Below, piece after piece: positions 42,872-47,264 of a DNA stretch of 47,264 nucleotides. Position 1 is the stretch's first letter. Each line of letters starts with the position of its first letter. Location of the stretch: the NCBI RefSeq assembly GCF_016598485.1, contig NZ_JAEMUW010000036.1, positions 1-47,264 of the forward strand, given 5' to 3'. A program made the position numbers and the translations under genes. This stretch comes from Micromonospora coerulea (GTDB taxonomy: Bacteria > Actinomycetota > Actinomycetes > Mycobacteriales > Micromonosporaceae). Under the pieces are notes generated by a model that worked only from the letters and a program-made list of their open reading frames with translations, was not told the origin of the DNA and searched no databases.

Positions 42872-43861
42872 ATGCGTCGCACGATCGCCCTGCTCGGGCT
42901 CCCGCTTCTGGTCGCCGCCGGCTGCGCCCCGGCCGGCTCCGGGCCGTCCGCCGGCGCGCCGTCCGGCGAGAGCCCCGACCACCGGTGGGAGGCGTTCTAC
43001 CAGCGAGCCGCCGAGGTGGCGGAGACCTGGCGCCCCGGGCCGGGGTGGCGCACCGGGTACGTCCCGCTGCAGGAGGCCACGCTGCTCGTCGGCGATCCCG
43101 GCTTCGGCCCCGGCACCGAGGCGGCGTTCCGGATGGGCTGGTACCGCGACCAGATCGCCATGCCGACCGCGAAGCCGGGCGACGGCACCATCCGGTTCCC
43201 CGACGGAACGCTTCGCGTGCCCCTGGTCAGCGCCGCCCAGGCGTACGCCCAGCTGGACCAGGGCGACCCGCCGGCCTGCGCCGGTCGGCCGAAGGAGCCC
43301 GGACGGACCGGCGGAACCGGGCGGCCCAAGGACGGCGGGCCGACCATCGAACCCGGGCCGGACGGTGCGGTCAGCAGTCCCGCCGACCCGGGCGCCTGCA
43401 TCCCGCTGACCGTGACCGCCGTGCGGCTGGGCACCGCCCCGGTGCGGACCAGCCGGGGCGTGGCGGACGTGCCGGCCTGGCTGTTCACCGTGAGGGAGCT
43501 GCGCGCCCCGGTGGCCCGGCTCGCCGTCGCGCCGGGCGCGGTCACCGCCGTACCCGAGGGGGTCGCCCCGACCCGGCCGGCACCCGACGGGGTGGTGGGT
43601 ACCCAGGGACTGACGGCACCCGCCGACGGTGCGCGGCTGAATTACCGCCTCGGCGTCGGCGCCTGCGACACCGGCATCACCCCGCTGGTGCTGGAGCGCG
43701 ACGACGTGGTGGTGGTCGGCGGCGGCGTGACCCGGTCGCCAGGCGTCTGCACCAACGAGCTGAAGCTGGAGCCGGTCACGGTGACGCTGAAGGTCCCGCT
43801 CGGCGCGCGGCCGGTGCTCGACGTGCTCACCGGCGCGCCGCTGCTCGTCGACGGCCCCTGA
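42872..43861 (+). CDS. Hypothetical secreted lipoprotein
   Basis: A 329-residue protein from the ATG at 42872 (MRRTIALLGLPLLVAAGCAP). It has a clear lipoprotein signal with the lipobox VAAGC, which fixes this start over the longer open frame. The mature part begins with a Ser/Gly/Pro linker, then a mixed region of about 110 residues (HRWEAFYQRAAEVAETWRPG onward). A low-complexity Gly/Pro/Lys-rich insert (about 150-185) and a C-terminal beta-rich domain with four Cys follow. No family is recognised. The upstream palindrome is a plausible regulatory site for it. It is convergent with the ThDP enzyme gene, 43 bp away. Confidence 0.8.
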   Translation: MRRTIALLGLPLLVAAGCAPAGSGPSAGAPSGESPDHRWEAFYQRAAEVAETWRPGPGWRTGYVPLQEATLLVGDPGFGPGTEAAFRMGWYRDQIAMPTAKPGDGTIRFPDGTLRVPLVSAAQAYAQLDQGDPPACAGRPKEPGRTGGTGRPKDGGPTIEPGPDGAVSSPADPGACIPLTVTAVRLGTAPVRTSRGVADVPAWLFTVRELRAPVARLAVAPGAVTAVPEGVAPTRPAPDGVVGTQGLTAPADGARLNYRLGVGACDTGITPLVLERDDVVVVGGGVTRSPGVCTNELKLEPVTVTLKVPLGARPVLDVLTGAPLLVDGP

Positions 43862-43904
43862 CGGGCGCCCCGGCCGCGACCGGCCGCGACCCCGGGACAG
43901 GCGC

Positions 43905-45500
43905 TCACAGAATGCGGGGCACCTCGGTGTTGATCGGCACCGGCAGCACCGTGGGCCGGTCCGCGGCCAGCGCCGCGCTCAGGGCGTCGCCGAGTTGGTC
44001 CAGCGGGTCGACCACCGCCGCGGCGCAGCCGTAGCCGTGGGCCACTGCGGCGATGTCCAGCCCGGGCAGGTCGAGCGCGGGCACCCCCGGCGTGTGCTTG
44101 AAGTCCGCGAACGCCTTGAGGATTGCGTACTGGTGATTGACCGGGACCAGGACGGGCAGCGGCAGCCGCAGCCGCGCGGCGGTCCAGAGCGCCTGCACCG
44201 AGTAGTGGAAGGAACCGTCGCCGACCACCGCCACCACCGGCCGGCCGCGTCCGGTGTCCCGCTCCGCCAGCGCGATCCCCACCGCCGCCGGCAGCCCGAA
44301 CCCCAGCCCGCCGCTCGCCATGGTGAAGTACGAGCCCGGCCGGGTGATCCGCAGCCGGCGGCGCAGCGCCGACAGGTTCGACGGCGACTCCTGCACCAGC
44401 ACCCCGTCGGCGGGCCAGTGCGCGGCCAGCGCGGCGAAGAGCCCGTCCGCGGTGGGCGGGCTCGACGGTGGTGACGGCTCCGGCTCCGGCCGGGCGGTCG
44501 GGGCGGGGCGGTCCGTCGCCGGCAGCAGCGCCAGCAGGTCGGCCAGGGCCAGCCCGGCGTCACCGAGCAGGCTCTCCCCGACCGGGGCCCGGGCCGACTC
44601 CTCCGGATCGTCGGTGACGTGCAGCAGGCGCGCCTCCGTCGGCAGGTAGTCGCCGGGCACGTAGGGGTAGTACCGGAACACCGGCGCGCCCACCACCAGC
44701 ACCGTGTCGTGGTCGCGCAGCGCCTCGGCCAGGGGCCCGATCGCGAACGGCAGCACGCCCCGGAAGTGCGGGTGGTCCTCGGGGAAGACGGCCCGCTCCG
44801 GCGCCGGGGCGGTCCAGACCGGCGCGGCCAGCCGCTCCGCCAGGGCGACCGCCGCCGGCCAGGCCCCGGCCCGGTCCACCGCCGCACCGAGCACCAGCAC
44901 CGGGGATCGGCTGGCCGCCAGCACGGCGGCGAAGTCGCGCAGCCGGGCCGGGTCCGGCGCGTAGCGGGTGGCCACCGCGCGTACCTGCGGCGGGGGTTCC
45001 GCCGGCCGGTCCCAGTCGTCCATCGGCAGGGAGAGGAAGACCGGCCCGGTCGGGGGCTGCACCGCCGTCGCGTACGCCCGCATCAGCGCCGCCGGGATGT
45101 CCTGCGCCCGGACCGGCTCGTGGCTCCACTTGACGTACGGCTGGGGCAGCTCCGCCGCCCGGCGGCTGGCCAGCCGCGGTTCGATCAGCAGCATCTCCCG
45201 GTTCTGCTGGCCGGCGGTCACGATCAGCGGGGTCTTGTTGTGCCAGGCGGTGACCAGATTGCCCATGCCGTTGCCGGTGCCCGGGGCGGTGTGCAGGTTC
45301 ACGTGCGCGGGCTTGCCGGTCGCCTGGGCGTACCCGTCGGCCATGCCCACGGCGGTCGCCTCCTGCAGCGCGTGCACGTATTCGAAGTCGGCCGGGAAGT
45401 CCTGGAGGAACGGCTCCTCGGTGGAACCGGGGTTCCCGAACACGGTGGTCAGGCCCAGGTCGCGGAGCAGGGCGTACGTCGTGTCGCGGACCGTTGCCAT
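43905..45500 (-). CDS. mdlC: Benzoylformate decarboxylase-like ThDP-dependent enzyme
   Basis: A thiamine diphosphate enzyme of 531 residues, closest in pattern to benzoylformate decarboxylase, which makes benzaldehyde from benzoylformate in the mandelate pathway. Key residues keep the classic numbering: Ser26 in FGNPGSTE, the activating Glu47 in LQEATAVGMADGYA, and His70 in NLHTAPGTGN. The ThDP motif GDGSFHYS with a downstream Asn (PVNHQ) is present. The position of the second active-site His, normally FRYHQY, reads FRYYPY (Tyr278), and the TYGAL segment reads QYAIL, so specificity or rate may differ. No other mandelate-pathway genes adjoin it. GGAGG precedes the ATG by 9 bp. Confidence 0.82.
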   Translation of the reverse strand: MATVRDTTYALLRDLGLTTVFGNPGSTEEPFLQDFPADFEYVHALQEATAVGMADGYAQATGKPAHVNLHTAPGTGNGMGNLVTAWHNKTPLIVTAGQQNREMLLIEPRLASRRAAELPQPYVKWSHEPVRAQDIPAALMRAYATAVQPPTGPVFLSLPMDDWDRPAEPPPQVRAVATRYAPDPARLRDFAAVLAASRSPVLVLGAAVDRAGAWPAAVALAERLAAPVWTAPAPERAVFPEDHPHFRGVLPFAIGPLAEALRDHDTVLVVGAPVFRYYPYVPGDYLPTEARLLHVTDDPEESARAPVGESLLGDAGLALADLLALLPATDRPAPTARPEPEPSPPSSPPTADGLFAALAAHWPADGVLVQESPSNLSALRRRLRITRPGSYFTMASGGLGFGLPAAVGIALAERDTGRGRPVVAVVGDGSFHYSVQALWTAARLRLPLPVLVPVNHQYAILKAFADFKHTPGVPALDLPGLDIAAVAHGYGCAAAVVDPLDQLGDALSAALAADRPTVLPVPINTEVPRIL

Positions 45501-45622
45501 CGCCGACTGCCTCCGTCTGCCGCACCGTGTCGGAGACGGCTCGGTGATCAGTCCTCCGACCAGCCGAATCTATCGGGAGGCCGGGGCCTTGGCGGGCGCT
45601 TCCCAGGTCTCGTGGCGTCGGG

Positions 45623-46426
45623 TCAGGGCAGCGTGAAGGGCAGCTTGATCCCGTCCAGCGCGTGGCCGCAGGGGCAGTCCCGCTCGGCCGGCAGCCCGGC
45701 CAGCGCGTCCAGCAGTACCCCGCGCAACCGGTCGGTGTTCTCCGCGAACACCCGGAACACCTCCTCCTGGGTGACCGACCCGCCGCTCTCCACGCCCGCG
45801 TCCAGGTCGGTGACGAGCGCGATCGACGTGTAGCAGAGGGCCAGCTCGCGGGCCAGCACCGCCTCCGGGTGGCCGGTCATGTTGACCACCGTCCCGCCGA
45901 TCGAGGTGAACCAGCGGGACTCGGCCCGGGTGGAGAAGCGCGGCCCCTCGACCACCACCACCGTCCCGCCGTCGACCGCCGGCACCTCCCGCCCCGCCGC
46001 CGCGTCGAGCAGCGTACGGCGGCCGACCGGACAGTACGGGTCACCGAACGAGACGTGCACCGCGCCCCGGTCGTAGTAGGTCTGGGCGCGCCCGCTGGTC
46101 CGGTCGATGAGCTGGTCCGGCACCACGAAGGTGCCCGGGCCCAGCTCCGGGCGCAGGCCGCCCACCGCGCACGGCGCGAGGACCTGGCGCACCCCGAGCG
46201 AGCGCAGCGCCCAGAGGTTGGCCCGGTACGGGATCAGGTGCGGCGGGTAGCGGTGGTCGCGCCCGTGCCGGGGCAGGAAGGCCACCCGCCGACCGCCGAT
46301 CTCCGCGATCGTGACGGCGTCCGAGGGCGCGCCGTACGGCGTCTCCAGGACGTGCTCGGTGGCCCCGTCGAGCAGGGCGTAAAGCCCCGATCCACCGATC
46401 ACCGCCAGTTCGGCCGTCGGCCCCAT
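45623..46426 (-). CDS. mtnP: S-methyl-5'-thioadenosine phosphorylase
   Basis: A purine nucleoside phosphorylase of the MTAP class that cleaves methylthioadenosine to adenine and methylthioribose-1-phosphate for methionine salvage. The ATG at 46426 (MGPTAELAVIGGSGLYALLD, 267 residues) has GGGGGA 4 bp upstream. An ATG 12 bp earlier has AGGA directly abutting it and is less likely. Phosphate- and base-binding motifs are clear: VIGGSGLY, the RHGRDHRYPPHLIPYRAN block, VVEGPRFSTRAES and VVNMTGHPEAVLARE. It is divergent from the YqgE gene. No mtnA or mtnK lies in the window. Confidence 0.92.
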   Translation of the reverse strand: MGPTAELAVIGGSGLYALLDGATEHVLETPYGAPSDAVTIAEIGGRRVAFLPRHGRDHRYPPHLIPYRANLWALRSLGVRQVLAPCAVGGLRPELGPGTFVVPDQLIDRTSGRAQTYYDRGAVHVSFGDPYCPVGRRTLLDAAAGREVPAVDGGTVVVVEGPRFSTRAESRWFTSIGGTVVNMTGHPEAVLARELALCYTSIALVTDLDAGVESGGSVTQEEVFRVFAENTDRLRGVLLDALAGLPAERDCPCGHALDGIKLPFTLP

Positions 46427-46566
46427 CGGTTCCCCCATTCCTGTCCGATCACCTGCCCGTCAGACCTTAGCCAGCGTGCGGAGCGCAAGCTATGGTGCCA
46501 GGCATGGCGTTGACAGCGCGGATGGTCCACGGCGTCGGGATCCCTGTCCCGGAGCGCGGGTGACGA

Positions 46567-47163
46567 ATGTCCGACATGCAGGAGGGACAGGCGATCGGTG
46601 GTCGGGCCATGGAGTCGATGACCGGACGGCTGCTGGTCGCGACTCCGGCGTTGAAGGACCCGAACTTCGACCGTACGGTCGTGCTGCTGGTCGCCCACGA
46701 GCCCGGCGGCGCCCTCGGCGTGGTGCTCAACCGGGCCACCGAGGTGCCGGTTGCGGACGTGCTGGGGGACTGGAGCGACCTGGCCCGGTACCCGGCGGTG
46801 CTCTTCGAGGGCGGCCCGGTGCAGCCCGACTCGGCGATCTGCCTAGCCCGGATGCGGCACCCGATCAAGCCGGTGAGGGGCTTCCACCGGGTCTCCGGCG
46901 CCGTCGGCACGGTCGACCTCTCCGTGGATCCGGAGCGGCTGCGGGACGCCGTCGGCGGCATCCGGGTCTTCGCCGGCTACGCGGGGTGGGGCGCGGGCCA
47001 ACTGGAGCGGGAGATCGAGGACGGGTCGTGGTTCGTCCTCGACGCGCTCCCCGGTGACGCCTTCGTCGACCGGCCGGACGACCTCTGGCCGATGGTGCTC
47101 CGCCGGCAGGGCGGCATGATGGCCGCGGTGGCCCACTTCCCGCCGGACGTGGCCCTGAACTGA
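46567..47163 (+). CDS. YqgE/AlgH-family protein (DUF179)
   Basis: A 198-residue protein of the UPF0301 family. The characteristic motifs are GRLLVATPALKDPNFDRTVVLLVAHEPGGALGVVLNR at the start of the domain, FEGGPVQPDS in the middle, and FAGYAGWGAGQLEREIEDGSW. AlgH affects alginate production in Pseudomonas, but the biochemical function of the family is unresolved. The ATG at 46567 has only a weak ribosome site; an internal ATG at 46612 (MESMTGRLL) is a real alternative because the conserved domain starts there. It is divergent from mtnP. Confidence 0.9.
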   Translation: MSDMQEGQAIGGRAMESMTGRLLVATPALKDPNFDRTVVLLVAHEPGGALGVVLNRATEVPVADVLGDWSDLARYPAVLFEGGPVQPDSAICLARMRHPIKPVRGFHRVSGAVGTVDLSVDPERLRDAVGGIRVFAGYAGWGAGQLEREIEDGSWFVLDALPGDAFVDRPDDLWPMVLRRQGGMMAAVAHFPPDVALN

Positions 47164-47239
47164 GCCCCGGGAAGGGGTAGTCAGCAGTTCACCCATCTGA
47201 GGGCAGGCGTACGAATTTGTGAGTATTAGTGTCGGTCTG

Positions 47240-47264
47240 ATGAAGCTTGCCGGGTGGGCGCGTG
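47240..47264 (+). CDS. Possible 5' end of a further gene, cut by the window edge
   Basis: An ATG at 47240 opens a frame reading MKLAGWAR up to the last base. A TATTAG hexamer lies at about 47224-47229, so a near-leaderless start is possible. There is too little sequence to identify a product. Confidence 0.3.

Overview
The window looks like chromosomal DNA from a high-GC actinobacterium, most probably Micromonospora or a close Micromonosporaceae relative. The reasons are the very GC-rich third codon positions, the many GTG starts, chains of genes joined by 4-bp ATGA/GTGA overlaps, and the mtrA-mtrB-lpqB-comF-hpf-secA and prfB-ftsE-ftsX-smpB-ssrA gene orders.

Layout. (1) 1-1552: a minus-strand operon of a membrane protein, a TPR protein and a 50-residue membrane protein. 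(2) 1687-5216: efeUOB iron uptake with a candidate DtxR/IdeR box in front. (3) 5239-14246: an RDD/SpoIIM/DUF58/MoxR/DUF4350/DUF4129 membrane cluster. Five minus-strand genes are coupled by 4-bp overlaps, and an IS607-type element (broken tnpA, intact tnpB) sits in the divergent RDD-SpoIIM promoter region. (4) 14460-20316: mtrA, mtrB, lpqB, a comF-type phosphoribosyltransferase and hpf. (5) 20391-22681: two adjacent double-GNAT proteins. (6) 22843-26822: secA, a frameshifted Rv3235-family gene and a small excisionase-type HTH gene; the last two carry the same 10-bp-period direct repeat in front of their starts. (7) 27043-31386: a small conserved protein, a membrane protein, pruA and a PadR-type regulator. 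(8) 31453-35457: prfB, ftsE, ftsX, smpB and the tmRNA gene ssrA with a very strong terminator. (9) 35559-41555: an accessory three-gene operon running toward ssrA. It encodes a membrane protein with a degenerate conjugation-type ATPase fold, a HerA-like ATPase with intact Walker motifs, and an acidic disordered protein with 35-residue repeats. (10) 41951-47264: a possible hemerythrin-like protein, a 40-bp AT-rich palindrome, a lipoprotein, a benzoylformate decarboxylase-like ThDP enzyme, mtnP, a YqgE/AlgH protein and the edge of one more gene.

Most of the window is core gene content: cell-envelope signalling (MtrAB-LpqB), protein export (SecA), division (FtsEX), ribosome hibernation and rescue (HPF, RF2, SmpB-tmRNA) and iron import. 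The best candidate for an undescribed system is the pseudo-ATPase/HerA/acidic-protein operon beside ssrA. The best regulatory signals are the duplicated direct repeats near 26.5 and 26.85 kb and the palindrome at 42.5 kb. Calls rest on reading translated sequence and recalled family features; no database search was possible.
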